From Ancylobacter novellus (GTDB lineage: Bacteria > Pseudomonadota > Alphaproteobacteria > Rhizobiales > Methylopilaceae): a DNA stretch of 64,000 bases. The first letter of the stretch is position 1. Every line of letters begins with the position of its first letter. Under the pieces are notes generated by a model. The model saw only the letters and a list, made by a program, of their open reading frames with translations. It did no database searches and was not told the DNA's origin. Shown piece by piece: positions 31,711 to 40,873 of this stretch. The stretch lies in NCBI GenBank assembly GCA_003241695.1, contig QFPN01000007.1, positions 124,001-188,000 of the forward strand, in the 5' to 3' direction. The position numbers were made by a program, and so were the translations under genes.

Positions 31711-32657
31711 TGCGGCAGCGCGACCAGATTGCGCGGGCCGCCCGGCGCCGGCAGCGTCGCGACCACCCGGGCGGCGTCGAGATCGACGAGCGACACCGTG
31801 TCGTCGAACCAGTTCGCCGCCGCGGCCCGTTTCCCGTCCGGCAGGATCGCGACGCCTTCCGGGTAGCTGCCGATCTTCACCTTGGCGACGCGTTCGAGCT
31901 TTTCGGCGTCGACGATCGCGAGAGCGTCCTCGTGCTGCAGCGTCACGGCGATCCGCTTGCCGTCCGGCGTCACCGCGACGCCATAGGGCATCTTGCCGAC
32001 CGGCAGGCGCTTCAGCTCCTGGCCGCTGCCGACGTCGATGACCGACAGGTCTCCGCTCTGGACGTTTGCGACATAGAGCCGGCGGCCGTCCGGAGAGAGC
32101 GCGAGCGCGAACGGCGCCTTGCCGACCCCGATCCGGCCGACCTCCGCGCCGCGCCTGAGGTCGATGATCGCGACCGCATTGTCCTCTCGCGCGGCGACGT
32201 AGGCGCGCCGGCCGTCCTTGTCGAGCACGATGCCGGCCGGCGACTTGCCCGTGGGCGTCTCGGCCAGCGTCGCGCCGGTGAGGACGTCGACCTTGATGAC
32301 GACGCTGCGCGTCCAGTCGGTCAGATAGGCGAACTCGTCGGTGGCGGCGATTCCGAACGGCTGGCCCTTGACCGCGAAGTTGGCGGTCGGCCGCCGCGTG
32401 ACCGCGTCGAGCGCCGTCACGCGCCCGCGGTCCGGATGGGTGACGTAGAGGCTGCGCCCGTCCGGCCCGACCGCGATCCCGGCGGGGAGCTCCGCGACCT
32501 CGATCTTTTCCGCGCCCTCGGACGGTCCCGCCTCGCCGACCGGCAGCAGATGCACGACGGCGCCCGACTGGCCGACGACCGCGAGCGTCGCCTCCTGCGC
32601 CGCGGCCGGGGCTGCGGCGAGGAGGCCCGCGGCGAGGACGAGGGCGCGCAGCGTCAT
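31707..32657 (-). CDS. YVTN-type beta-propeller periplasmic protein
   Basis: 316 residues: signal peptide (LVLAAGLLAAAPAAAQ) followed by six to seven ~42-residue repeats of the YVTN/NHL style (AGIAVGPDGRSLYVTHPDRGRV, AGIVLDKDGRRAYVAARED, FALALSPDGRRLYVANVQSG, YGVAVTPDGKRIAVTLQHED, EGVAILPDGKRAAAANWFDD). Such propellers bind partners or redox cofactors; related ones accompany PQQ systems. It overlaps mxaD by 3 bases (ATGA) in the place where Methylobacterium carries mxaE. Role in MDH assembly is likely by context only. ATG 32657 is fixed by the signal peptide. Confidence 0.78.
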   Translation of the reverse strand: MTLRALVLAAGLLAAAPAAAQEATLAVVGQSGAVVHLLPVGEAGPSEGAEKIEVAELPAGIAVGPDGRSLYVTHPDRGRVTALDAVTRRPTANFAVKGQPFGIAATDEFAYLTDWTRSVVIKVDVLTGATLAETPTGKSPAGIVLDKDGRRAYVAAREDNAVAIIDLRRGAEVGRIGVGKAPFALALSPDGRRLYVANVQSGDLSVIDVGSGQELKRLPVGKMPYGVAVTPDGKRIAVTLQHEDALAIVDAEKLERVAKVKIGSYPEGVAILPDGKRAAAANWFDDTVSLVDLDAARVVATLPAPGGPRNLVALPQ

Positions 32658-33166
32658 CCGCCGACCTTCTTCTTCAGGCCTTCGAGGCCGGTCTTGAAGA
32701 AGTCGGACAGGGCCTTCACCGCGGAGGCGTCGTCCTGGCCTTCCGGCGGCTCGTTCGAGGTGTCGAGGCGATAACCGCGGCCCTGCCAGTCGACCTGCGA
32801 GCCGCCGTCCTTCGCCGTGACCGTGAGGGTCGCCGAATAGGACGAGAGCGGAAAGGCCGGCGAGCCCTCGTTGGAGAGGCGGTAGCCGAGCTTCATGGCC
32901 GCGTCGTCGGATTCGTCCTGCGACTCGACCAGTTCGGCGCCGTTCTTGAGCTTCAGCGTGCGCTCGCCGTCCTTGAAAGCGGCGCTTTCGACGTCGGGGT
33001 GCCAGTCCTTGATCCCGCCGAAATCCTTGACTAGCGCCCAGACCTTGGCGGGTTCCGCCTTGATCTCGATCTTCTCCTCGACCTTCTGGGGCGTGGGGCC
33101 GTGGGCGAGCGCCGCGACGGGCGCGAGCGCGAAGGCGGCCGCCGCCGCAAAAACGTGAAAACGCAT
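32654..33166 (-). CDS. mxaD: MxaD, SRPBCC-domain methanol oxidation protein
   Basis: 170 residues: signal peptide (VFAAAAAFALAPVAALA) and an SRPBCC/polyketide-cyclase-type domain (KIEIKAEPAKVWALVKDFGGIKDWHPDVESAAFKDG, then GSQVDWQGRGYRLD). MxaD is periplasmic and is reported to help interaction of methanol dehydrogenase with cytochrome cL. It follows mxaL with a one-base stop/start overlap. Order L-D matches the Methylobacterium cluster. Confidence 0.88.
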   Translation of the reverse strand: MRFHVFAAAAAFALAPVAALAHGPTPQKVEEKIEIKAEPAKVWALVKDFGGIKDWHPDVESAAFKDGERTLKLKNGAELVESQDESDDAAMKLGYRLSNEGSPAFPLSSYSATLTVTAKDGGSQVDWQGRGYRLDTSNEPPEGQDDASAVKALSDFFKTGLEGLKKKVGG

Positions 33167-34167
33167 CAGGAAACTCCTTCGAAGGCGACGCGCCGACGCC
33201 TGAAGCGCATCGACAGCGGCGCGCCGTAGATCGCCGCGAGCGCGGCGAGCGCAAGCGCGGCGGGGAGGGGGGAAAGGTCGACGGCGACCGGGATGGCCTT
33301 GGGCTTCGAGCCGCGCTCGATCGCTCGGGCGAGCGCCTCCGGGTCGCCGAGGCGGGCGTAGCCGAGGCCGGTCTTTTCGGCGAGGCCTTCGAGATAAGGC
33401 TCCTTCACCGACGTCAGGTGCTCTGTCCCTTCCGGCATGTCGCCGAAGGGCGCGTTGCGGGCGTTGTAGCCGGGCAGGCTTTCGGCCCCTTCCGGCGGCG
33501 GTCCGAGGCGGGAGGCCTGCGGCACGTCGGCCATCGTGAAGAAGCCGGTCTCCCGGCCGAAGTCGTCATATTTCGGGATCGGAACCAGCTCCGTGCCGCC
33601 GACGCCGACGAGGAGGCCCTTGACCTTGCCCTTCTCGATCTCGAATTCGTGCGGCATGTCGGTCCGGGGCGGGGGCGCCTCCTGACCGTCGGTTAGGAAC
33701 ACGACGTCGGCCCCGATCGGCGCGGCCGCGTCGATCGCGGCCTGCAGGCCGTCGGCGATGCGGCTGTCGCCTTCCCACGCCATGCGCCAGTCGAGGCCGC
33801 CGATCGCGCCCGCGATCGCGGAGAAGTTGCGGCAGACCTCCATCGGCTCGAACAGCAGGAAGACGCGGCGCTCGCTGAACACGCCGAGACCGAAGCGCGA
33901 GCCGCAGGGCAGCCGTCCGACCGCGGCGGGCAGCAGCTCCTTGACGGCGTCGAGCCGGCTCTTGGGCGCGCCCTTCGCGCCGTAGTCGCGTGCGTTCATC
34001 GAGCCCGTGATGTCGATGAAGCCGATCACGTCATAGGTGTCGCGCGTCGCTTCCGCCTCGGGCTGAAGGGCTGCGATCACGGCGAGCAGCAGCGCCGCCG
34101 CGAGCGCGAAGGCGCGCCAGTCCTGCGCGCGCTTCGCCGCCGTCCAGAGTTCGGCCGCGCGGCTCAC
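33166..34167 (-). CDS. mxaL: MxaL, vWA-domain protein for MDH calcium loading
   Basis: 333 residues from GTG 34167, which overlaps the mxaK stop (GTGA). One membrane helix near residue 25 (FALAAALLLAVIAAL), a von Willebrand A domain with a MIDAS-like DITGS and VVFLTDGQEAPPP, and a C-terminal membrane helix (LPAALALAALAAIYGAPL) ending in a basic tail. The vWA domain should face the periplasm. MxaA, MxaK and MxaL are needed for inserting Ca2+ into MDH. The Thr in the DxSxS motif is a small deviation. Confidence 0.85.
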   Translation of the reverse strand: MSRAAELWTAAKRAQDWRAFALAAALLLAVIAALQPEAEATRDTYDVIGFIDITGSMNARDYGAKGAPKSRLDAVKELLPAAVGRLPCGSRFGLGVFSERRVFLLFEPMEVCRNFSAIAGAIGGLDWRMAWEGDSRIADGLQAAIDAAAPIGADVVFLTDGQEAPPPRTDMPHEFEIEKGKVKGLLVGVGGTELVPIPKYDDFGRETGFFTMADVPQASRLGPPPEGAESLPGYNARNAPFGDMPEGTEHLTSVKEPYLEGLAEKTGLGYARLGDPEALARAIERGSKPKAIPVAVDLSPLPAALALAALAAIYGAPLSMRFRRRRVAFEGVS

Positions 34168-34721
34168 GGAAGGCCTCGCGGCCGGCCCGGCAGATCGGTC
34201 CACAGCTTCTTGGGCTGCGCCTGCGCCTCCTCATCCGCGGCTTCGATCTCGGGGAAGTCGCGCACGAGCCGCATGACGACGTCGAGATTGTAGCGGGCGT
34301 CCCAGAGGTCGGGGTCCGCGCGCAGCGCCGAACGGTAGGCGTCCTTGGCGAGGCGGACCTCGGGGATCGCCTTGTCGATCTGGCTCGCCTCCACCGCGCC
34401 GAGCGCGCGGCGCGCGCGGGCGTTGCCGATGTCGTAGTGGAAGCGGGCGGCGAGCTTCGGGCCGCCGCGGTCCACGATCCGGCCGACCAGCGCCTGCGCC
34501 TCGTCGATGCGGTCGCGCACGAGCAGGTAATGGGCGCGGGCGAAGACGAGCTCGGGGCTGGCGTCGTCGGGCGGGCGCACCTCGCGGCTCGCGGCGAGCG
34601 CGTCGGCGACCCGCCGCTCCGCCCGCTCGCCGTAAAGCGTCCATCCGGCCTGCGCGAGCCAGGCGAGGGCGGCGAGCAGCAGCAGCGGCGGCAGCGCCGC
34701 TTTCAGGCGTCCGAGCGTCAC
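34164..34721 (-). CDS. mxaK: MxaK methanol oxidation protein
   Basis: 185 residues from GTG 34721 (overlapping the mxaC stop). An N-terminal membrane helix (ALPPLLLLAALAWLAQAGWTLY) and a soluble, helical TPR-like domain (ARAHYLLVRDRIDEAQALVGRI...KDAYRSALRADPDLWDARYNLDVVMRL). MxaK takes part with MxaA and MxaL in calcium insertion in MDH. Sequence conservation in the family is weak; position between mxaC and mxaL and the TPR-like pattern decide the call. Confidence 0.83.
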   Translation of the reverse strand: MTLGRLKAALPPLLLLAALAWLAQAGWTLYGERAERRVADALAASREVRPPDDASPELVFARAHYLLVRDRIDEAQALVGRIVDRGGPKLAARFHYDIGNARARRALGAVEASQIDKAIPEVRLAKDAYRSALRADPDLWDARYNLDVVMRLVRDFPEIEAADEEAQAQPKKLWTDLPGRPRGLP

Positions 34722-35740
34722 GGCCGCGTCTCCGCGAACTCTCCCGCCCGTTCGTCGCCGAGGCGGCGCTCGATCAGCTTGGCGCCGAGCAGCAGCGCGG
34801 TCGCGACTGCGGCGAGCCAGTAGGCCACCCAGTCGAGATCCTGGCGGGGGATAGTTTCCTTATAGATCGTCGGCCGCTGTTCGAGCTGGTCGATCTCGCG
34901 GATGGCGGCCGAGACGTCCGCGGCGCTCTTCGCCTCGAAGGCGCGATAGGGCAGGCCGAGGCTCTTCAGGAAGATGTCGAGATGGCGCTCGGGATAGACC
35001 TGCGGAATGTCGGGCTCGCCGGGCACGGGCTTGTCGTAGATGCCCTTCGAGCCTTGCGTGCGCAGGAACAGCCAGTAGAGCCGGACCGGATTGCGCCGCG
35101 CCGCGTCGCGCAGCGCGTCCTGCACGCGGCGGTCGATCACGGCGGCGCCGTCCGAGACCAGCACGAGGGCGCGCGAGGTTTCGCTCGACGAGTCGTCGAA
35201 CATCGAGAAGGCGAGCGTCAGGCCGCGGCCGACGTCGGTGTGGGCGAGGCCGGGCCGGTCGATCGCGGCGATCGCGGCGCGCACCGCGTCGTGATGGTCG
35301 GTCATCGGCACGACCGGCATGGGCGCGGTCGAGAACGCGGCGACCGCGACGCGGTCGGCGGGCCGGCGGGCCGCGAAATCGGTCAGCAGCCGGCGGGACG
35401 CCACCGACTTCGACTCCTCCTTGCCCTCGGGAGAACGGTTCGCGAAGGTCGAGTCCATCGAGGAGGAGCGGTCGAGCAGCAGCACGATGTTCGCGCCGAC
35501 GCCACGCTTGTCGACCACCTGGTCGCGACGGTGCAGTCCCGACAGGCCGAGGACGAGGAACAGGATCGCGAGCGCGCCGAGGACCGAAAGCCCGGTCCCG
35601 AGCGCGTCCGAGAGCGGGTCGTCCGGCAGCACGTCGCTCGAGGGCACGGCCGACAGCCTGAGCGGCGAGGCGAGGAACGGCAGCGCCGCGAGCACGGCGA
35701 GCAGCAGGACGTAAGGGTGGTCGACGCCGAGCCCGGTCAC
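34718..35740 (-). CDS. mxaC: MxaC, vWA-domain membrane protein
   Basis: 340 residues from GTG 35740 in GTGA overlap with mxaA. Two N-terminal membrane helices (YVLLLAVLAALPFLA and LSVLGALAILFLVLGLSG), a vWA domain with intact MIDAS motif DRSSS and the DDSSSETSRALVLVSDGA strand, and a C-terminal membrane helix. MxaC belongs to the cluster of accessory proteins required for active calcium-MDH. The open frame continues upstream through mxaA, but the overlap start is the family start. Confidence 0.85.
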   Translation of the reverse strand: MTGLGVDHPYVLLLAVLAALPFLASPLRLSAVPSSDVLPDDPLSDALGTGLSVLGALAILFLVLGLSGLHRRDQVVDKRGVGANIVLLLDRSSSMDSTFANRSPEGKEESKSVASRRLLTDFAARRPADRVAVAAFSTAPMPVVPMTDHHDAVRAAIAAIDRPGLAHTDVGRGLTLAFSMFDDSSSETSRALVLVSDGAAVIDRRVQDALRDAARRNPVRLYWLFLRTQGSKGIYDKPVPGEPDIPQVYPERHLDIFLKSLGLPYRAFEAKSAADVSAAIREIDQLEQRPTIYKETIPRQDLDWVAYWLAAVATALLLGAKLIERRLGDERAGEFAETRP

Positions 35741-36657
35741 GCCGCGCGCTCCGCGGCCGCGAGCCGACGCGCAAACCGAGTCAACTCGTCGGGCGCCGGC
35801 AGGCTGGAGCGGCCGCCGAAGAAGGCTTCGCGCGAGGCCTTGAAGAAGGACCGGATCGCCTCCTCGTGGGCGGCGAAGGCGGGATGGGCGGAGAAGAAGC
35901 CGCCGAGGTCGTCGCCGAGCAGCCGCCGGCCGGCGGCGGCGTCGAAGGCGCGGTGCAGCGCGAGCGCGGCCGAACGTTTGCCCTCCTCGCCGGAGCCTGC
36001 GGTTTTCGCGACCGTGCGGGCGGCGCGCGCGAAGGGCCGCGACGGCCGGCGGCTGAACGGCGGCCACGCCCGGCTCCAGGCGAGCAGGACGAGCGCGAGC
36101 AGGGCCGCGCCGGCCGCGAGCGCGGTCTCGATCTCGACGCCGCGAAGGCTTTTGCGGGTCGGGGCCGCGTCGGGCCTCAGCGCATAGGCCGAACCGCCGC
36201 CCGCCGTCAGCACCACCGGCCGGAGCGGGGAGGTGAGGAACGTCCAGCTCGCGCTCTTCGCCTCGACGCGCTTGCCGTCGGGATCGGCCGCCGCGATCGT
36301 GAAGGGCGGTACGGTCTGCTCGATCGCCTCGAGCGGAGCGTAGAATGTCTGATACTCGGCCTTGATCTCGTAGCGCGTCCCGCCTCCCGGCGTCTTGCTC
36401 TCCGCGATCGTCAGGCCCCGGAGGTCGAGCCAGTAGGTCAGCGGGCCGGGCTTCGGCAGCGCCGCCGGATCGAGGCGGTAGGGCGCAGCGACGTCGAACC
36501 GGGTCGTCAGGGTGAAGACGTCGCCGAGCATCACGCCGAACGGGCGCGGCGCCGACATCTGCCGGTTCGAGATCTGGGCCGAGGCCTCGGTCGCGAGCGC
36601 GGCCGGGCCGAGCGCGAGGCCGAAGGCGAGGAGGATGAGGGCGCGGCGCGGCGTCAT
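35737..36657 (-). CDS. mxaA: MxaA, calcium insertion protein
   Basis: 306 residues: signal peptide (LILLAFGLALGPAALATEASA), a periplasmic beta-rich part (PFGVMLGDVFTLTTRFDVAAPYRLD, LDLRGLTIAESKT), one membrane helix near residue 190 (LAAGAALLALVLLAWSRAW) and a cytoplasmic helical tail. MxaA is required for Ca2+ insertion into the MDH active site. It overlaps mxaS at the start (ATGA) and mxaC at the end. GxMLGD at the beginning of the mature protein is typical for MxaA. Confidence 0.87.
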   Translation of the reverse strand: MTPRRALILLAFGLALGPAALATEASAQISNRQMSAPRPFGVMLGDVFTLTTRFDVAAPYRLDPAALPKPGPLTYWLDLRGLTIAESKTPGGGTRYEIKAEYQTFYAPLEAIEQTVPPFTIAAADPDGKRVEAKSASWTFLTSPLRPVVLTAGGGSAYALRPDAAPTRKSLRGVEIETALAAGAALLALVLLAWSRAWPPFSRRPSRPFARAARTVAKTAGSGEEGKRSAALALHRAFDAAAGRRLLGDDLGGFFSAHPAFAAHEEAIRSFFKASREAFFGGRSSLPAPDELTRFARRLAAAERAA

Positions 36658-37538
36658 GCGCCCCCGCTGAGAAGATGGTCGGCGAAGGCGTCCGGGTCGA
36701 ACCGGTCGACGAGATCGAAGGCCGGACGGCCATGCCGGCGAAACGCGCGGTCAAGCGCCGCGCGCCGGGCGCGGGCGTGCTCGAGCCAGCGCTCGCGCAT
36801 CGAGCTGCGCATGAAGACGAGCTTGCGCCGGCCGGTTTCCAGATCGCGCGTCTCGATCAGGCCGAAGCGGGGCAGCCGGTCCTCGACCTGGCTGCTGCGC
36901 ACCACCACCGGCGCGACGTCGTGGCGCCACAGCCGGCCGAGCAGCTCCTCGACGTCGTGCTCCGGCATCAGGAAGTCCGACACGACGAAGACGAGCGAGC
37001 GCCGCTGGGGCAACTCGTCGAGAGCGTCGATCAGGCCCTTGACGCCAGCGCCCGTGGCGGCGCCCTCGGAGAGCCGCCGCCACACCTCGTCGGGCACGCC
37101 GGCGCGCCGGGTCGCCCGCATCGCGATGTCGGCGCGCGCCGTCGGCCCGGCCGCGATCATGCCGAACCGGTCCTGGCCGCGGATCGCCGCATGGGCGATC
37201 GCGGCGCAGAGATCGGCGACCGGATCCTGTTCGTCGCGCCCGAACGCCATCGAGCCCGAAAGGTCCAGCACGACGAAGACGTCGATCCGGGCGCGGTTCT
37301 CGAAGCGGCGGATCTTGAGGCCGCCGAACGGGTCCAGGATCGAGGCGCGCACGTCGATGCGCCGCGCGTCGGGGATCTCGAGGATCGAGCCGTGGCGCAA
37401 GAAGGCGCCGTTCGCGCCCGCTCCCGCGGCGCGGTGCGACCCCGGCGAGACGCCGCGCGCGCGGCCAAACAGACGGTAGGGCAGATCGACCCGCGGCGGG
37501 CCGCCGCGGGCCGGCGCGCCGGTCGGTCCGGCGCTCAC
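36654..37538 (-). CDS. mxaS: MxaS, DUF58/vWA-type protein
   Basis: 294 residues from GTG 37538 in GTGA overlap with mxaR. N-terminal segment DLPYRLFGRARGVSPGSHR, then the DUF58 motif RRIDVRASILDPFGGLKIRRFENR and a vWA-like VFVVLDLSGSMAFG (DxSxS intact). No membrane helix. With MoxR-type ATPases, such DUF58/vWA proteins form chaperone-like pairs that act on metalloenzymes, here MDH. The order R-S-A-C-K-L-D is the classic one. Confidence 0.87.
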   Translation of the reverse strand: MSAGPTGAPARGGPPRVDLPYRLFGRARGVSPGSHRAAGAGANGAFLRHGSILEIPDARRIDVRASILDPFGGLKIRRFENRARIDVFVVLDLSGSMAFGRDEQDPVADLCAAIAHAAIRGQDRFGMIAAGPTARADIAMRATRRAGVPDEVWRRLSEGAATGAGVKGLIDALDELPQRRSLVFVVSDFLMPEHDVEELLGRLWRHDVAPVVVRSSQVEDRLPRFGLIETRDLETGRRKLVFMRSSMRERWLEHARARRAALDRAFRRHGRPAFDLVDRFDPDAFADHLLSGGA

Positions 37539-38584
37539 GGGGCCGGCACCCGTTCGAACGCCTGGCCGCAGAGGTCGCGCACGATCCGGTCGCGGCGGGG
37601 CTCGTAGATCGGATCGAGGAAGATGCGGTGCGCCATCACGGGCGAGAACACGGCGCGCACGTCCTCCGGGACGACCATGTCGCGGCCCTCGAGCCAGGCG
37701 CGCACCCGCGCGCAGCGGGCGAGCGCGCCGACGCCGCGCGGGCTGCCGCCGCCGAGGATGAGGCGGCCCATGTCGACGCCGTCGATCGAGACGCCGACGC
37801 TCGCCGGATCGCGCAGCGCGTCCCAGAGCCCGATGACGTAGGCCTCGAGAGTCGGGCTGGTGCGGACCGAGGTCTGGATCGCGCGGCCGGCTTCGTTCAG
37901 CCCGCGGTGGTCCAGCACGCCCTGCTTCAGGTCGCCGATCAGGCGGTCGACGTCGTGGAAGCGCGGGTCGAACACCAGCTCGCGGCGCACCTCCGGATCG
38001 CGCGGCGTCTCGACTCCGATTTCCATCACGAAGCGGTCGCGGGCGGCGGCCGGAAGCTCGAAGGTCTCCTCCTTCTCCACGCGGTTGCGGTCCGCGAAGA
38101 CCTGGAGGTTCGGAAACGACCATTCCTTGCCGAAGGCCGTGACGCTGCGCTCGGCCATCAGCCGCAGCAGCAGCGAATGCACCTGCGGGCGGGCGCGGTT
38201 GATCTCGTTGAAGAAGAAGACCGCGAGGTCCTCGCCGTGCCGCAGCACAGGGCCGGGCTCGACGCGCGGCTTGCCGTCGTCGTCGACGAAGGCGGAATAG
38301 AGCATGTCGGTCGGCATCAGGTCGACCGTGCCTTCGATGCGTTCGAACGGGCCGCCGAGCGCGCGGGCGACGGCCCGCAGGATCGTCGTCTTGCCCACGC
38401 CGACGTCGCCTTCGAGCAGCACGTGGCCGCGTGCGAACAGCGCGATCGTCAGCAGCCGCACCACATGCGGCTGGCCGACCACGGCGCGGGACACCTCGGC
38501 CTCGAACGCGAGCGCCTGGTCCCGCCAGCCGTCGAGTCCGCCTTCGGGCGCCGCGCGCCGTTCGGCGGCAGACATGGAAGCCAT
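37535..38584 (-). CDS. mxaR: MxaR, MoxR-type AAA+ ATPase
   Basis: 349 residues: AAA+ MoxR with Walker A EGDVGVGKTTIL, Walker B VFFFNEINRARPQ, sensor region FADRNRVEKEETFELPAAARDRF and the C-terminal helical lid. MoxR/MxaR is the founding member of the MoxR AAA+ family and helps mature MDH with MxaS. ATG 38584 is taken; ATG 38575 is possible. A 241-base gap with no gene separates it from mxaI; this contains no good terminator. Confidence 0.9.
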   Translation of the reverse strand: MASMSAAERRAAPEGGLDGWRDQALAFEAEVSRAVVGQPHVVRLLTIALFARGHVLLEGDVGVGKTTILRAVARALGGPFERIEGTVDLMPTDMLYSAFVDDDGKPRVEPGPVLRHGEDLAVFFFNEINRARPQVHSLLLRLMAERSVTAFGKEWSFPNLQVFADRNRVEKEETFELPAAARDRFVMEIGVETPRDPEVRRELVFDPRFHDVDRLIGDLKQGVLDHRGLNEAGRAIQTSVRTSPTLEAYVIGLWDALRDPASVGVSIDGVDMGRLILGGGSPRGVGALARCARVRAWLEGRDMVVPEDVRAVFSPVMAHRIFLDPIYEPRRDRIVRDLCGQAFERVPAP

Positions 38585-38825
38585 CAAGGTCGCGCGCCTT
38601 TTCCGTCGCTGGCGAAAAGGCGGCCGTCGCGTCGGAACTTCGATCCGAAATCCCAGCGCGGACGGCCGTCAGGTGCGTGTCGTCATCCCACGGGACGGTC
38701 GGAAGAACGCCGCCCGACGACGAGAGGGAGCGGTCCGAATGCGACATGCGAACCGCGTGGGATCTCGAACCGGACCCCGTCCCCGCCTCGATCGGGCGCG
38801 GCTCGGGGTCCGGCGACGGCCGTGA

Positions 38826-39137
38826 TCAGTTCTTGCCGATCTTCGAGACGTCGTATTCGAACTTGCCGGTCTTCACGAAGTTCGCGGAGCGGGCCTGGTT
38901 GCGGGCCTCCATCTCCTTGATCGAATCCGACTGCTTGGCGACCTGCTTCGGATCATGCTTCGGATCGTACTTCGAACCGGTGATCTTCGACTTCTCCGGG
39001 TAGCCCGGCTTCGGCTCCCAGCACACGCCGGGCTCCTTGCAGTTCGTGCCGTCATAGGCGAGCGCGGGAGCGGACGCGAAGGCGGCCGTCAGAGCGGCGG
39101 CGGCCACGAGGCCGGCGATGCGAGACGTGGTGGTCAT
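38826..39137 (-). CDS. mxaI: MxaI, methanol dehydrogenase small subunit
   Basis: 103 residues: signal peptide (AAAALTAAFASAPALA) and a mature 76-residue, Lys-rich beta subunit starting YDGTNCKEPGVCWEPKPGYPEK with the disulfide Cys pair, ending in KTGKFEYDVSKIGKN. It wraps the MxaF subunit in the periplasmic alpha2beta2 enzyme. Presence of mxaI next to mxaF confirms a calcium-type MDH, as XoxF enzymes lack it. mxaG lies 101 bases upstream. Confidence 0.96.
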   Translation of the reverse strand: MTTTSRIAGLVAAAALTAAFASAPALAYDGTNCKEPGVCWEPKPGYPEKSKITGSKYDPKHDPKQVAKQSDSIKEMEARNQARSANFVKTGKFEYDVSKIGKN

Positions 39138-39238
39138 GATTGCGTTTCCTCGTTCTTTTCAGACTTCTGGTCGTCCTGCAGTCGTCTGGACACGGACACG
39201 CCGCGCCAGTCTTGCGCCGGCCCCCCGGCGCAGATCCT

Positions 39239-39814
39239 TCAGCCGCCCATCTTGCACTCGGCAGGGGCGTCCGGGCCCGGCGCCGGAGGCTTGGACCCGT
39301 CATATGGTTTCAGCGCCTTGCGCGCGCTGGCCTCGAGCCATTCGGCCTTCTCCGGATCGCCGGTGTAGAGGTGGCGGATCCAGGCCATCGCGATCAGCAT
39401 CTCGTCGACGTTGACCGAGTTGTACATCGGCCCCATCTGGCCGCTCGCGCCGCCGAACACGGTCTCGAACATGCCCTTGTCGGTGACGTTCTGCGGATAG
39501 GTCCAGTAGGCGTCGTTGAGGCCCGGACCGATCTTGCCCTCGGCGAGATGGCCGTGGCAGCCGGAGCAGGCGCCGTTGAACAGCTCCTCGCCCTTGGCGA
39601 GACAATCCTGTTTGCCGACGTAAGGGTTCTTGCCGGTCTGCATGAACTCCTTGAAGCCGGCGACGTCCTTGCCGTCGTCGGGGGCGTCCGCGAGGTTCAG
39701 CGGCTCGCCCGTGACGGTGTTGTTGAGCGTGATCTCGGCGTGGGCCGCGGGCGCGGCGATCGCGAGGAGGGCGACTGCGGCCGCCGCTGCTTTGAAGAGA
39801 TGCGTGATGTTCAT
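39239..39814 (-). CDS. mxaG: MxaG, cytochrome cL
   Basis: 191 residues: signal peptide (AAAVALLAIAAPAAHA), one heme-binding motif CSGCH at residues 83-87 and a Met ligand candidate in GASGQMGPMY. Cytochrome cL is the specific electron acceptor of methanol dehydrogenase in the periplasm, passing electrons to cytochrome cH. Extended C-terminal tail rich in Pro is typical for cL. Position between mxaJ and mxaI is as in Methylobacterium. Confidence 0.95.
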   Translation of the reverse strand: MNITHLFKAAAAAVALLAIAAPAAHAEITLNNTVTGEPLNLADAPDDGKDVAGFKEFMQTGKNPYVGKQDCLAKGEELFNGACSGCHGHLAEGKIGPGLNDAYWTYPQNVTDKGMFETVFGGASGQMGPMYNSVNVDEMLIAMAWIRHLYTGDPEKAEWLEASARKALKPYDGSKPPAPGPDAPAECKMGG

Positions 39815-39869
39815 CTGAACTCGCTGGGGGAACGTCTTCGTCTGGCCTCGTGCGCTTCCGGCGCCGGGT

Positions 39870-40733
39870 TCAGCCGTTCGGCTTCAGGGTCGGGACGCCT
39901 TCGTCGGCCAGAGCCTTGTCGATCTCCGGCTTCGCTTTGGCGATCGCCTCGTCGAGCGCCGCCGCGAGCGCCTCGTCGTCCTTGCGCACGCCGATCGCCT
40001 GGTCGAAGTGCAGCGGGATCTTGAGGCCGTCCGAGCGCGCGAAGTCGTCGTCGATCATGGTCATCTTGAGCGGCGTCGAGGACGCCTTGACGTAGCGCGC
40101 CACGTCGGAGGCGAAGGCGATCGAGGCGGCGGCCTCGCCGCTCGCGACCTCGCTGACGAGCCGGTCGGCGGCCACCTGGGTGTACTTGTTGCGCTTGTCC
40201 TCGAAGTTCACCAGCCAGAGGTTGTAGGAGATCGCCTCCTCGTACTTGCCGGTCTCCTTGAGGATCAGCTCGGCCGGGGTCGAGAACCGCACCGCGATCT
40301 TGGTCGCGTCGGTCTTCCCGATGTCCTTCCAGCTCGTCCCGAGCTCCGGGCCGCCCTCGGCCTTGGTCACGTAGACGTATCCGGTGCGGAAATAGGGCTT
40401 GGTCGACTTCACCCGCTCGTCGTCGGCGTCGACCCCGAACACGACGTCGCAGAGCTTCTTGTCGAGGCCGTCGCGGACCAGATAGATCGCGGCCTTGTCG
40501 AACCAGACGAACTCGACGTCGCGGTTCATGGCCTTGGCCAAGATCGTCGCGATCCTGTTTTCGAGCCCGTCGGCCTTGGCGGTCGAATAGGGGGCCTCGA
40601 CCTTCGAGGCGCAGACTTTCAGAGGTTCGGCGGCGAAGGCCGGCTGGGCCGCGAGCGGCGCGGCGAGAACCGCGGCTCCAAGCAGCGCCGAGCGCTTCGA
40701 AAGGATCGGGCCGAACGTCGGGGCATGCGTCAT
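39870..40733 (-). CDS. mxaJ: MxaJ, solute-binding-like methanol oxidation protein
   Basis: 287 residues: signal peptide region (ALLGAAVLAAPLAAQPAFA) and a type II periplasmic binding fold (LKVCASKVEAPYSTAKADGLENRIATILAKAMNRDVEFVWFDKA; DVVFGVDADDERVKSTKPYFRTGYVYV). MxaJ is essential for active MDH and probably helps assembly of MxaF with PQQ. It sits 140 bases after mxaF. The aligned N-terminal MTHAPTFGPILSKRS gives an n-region longer than normal; a start a few codons later is possible. Confidence 0.93.
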   Translation of the reverse strand: MTHAPTFGPILSKRSALLGAAVLAAPLAAQPAFAAEPLKVCASKVEAPYSTAKADGLENRIATILAKAMNRDVEFVWFDKAAIYLVRDGLDKKLCDVVFGVDADDERVKSTKPYFRTGYVYVTKAEGGPELGTSWKDIGKTDATKIAVRFSTPAELILKETGKYEEAISYNLWLVNFEDKRNKYTQVAADRLVSEVASGEAAASIAFASDVARYVKASSTPLKMTMIDDDFARSDGLKIPLHFDQAIGVRKDDEALAAALDEAIAKAKPEIDKALADEGVPTLKPNG

Positions 40734-40873
40734 GTCACGTCTTCTCCCTTGAGGCCGGTCCGCTTCTCGGCCGACGACGCGCGTCGGCGGGCGGTTCTTG
40801 CTCGGCTTCGGACGTCTGTTCTTGGAAGGGTCTCCGCCGGCCGGAGGGCCGGCGGAGACTTGGGATCAAGGCG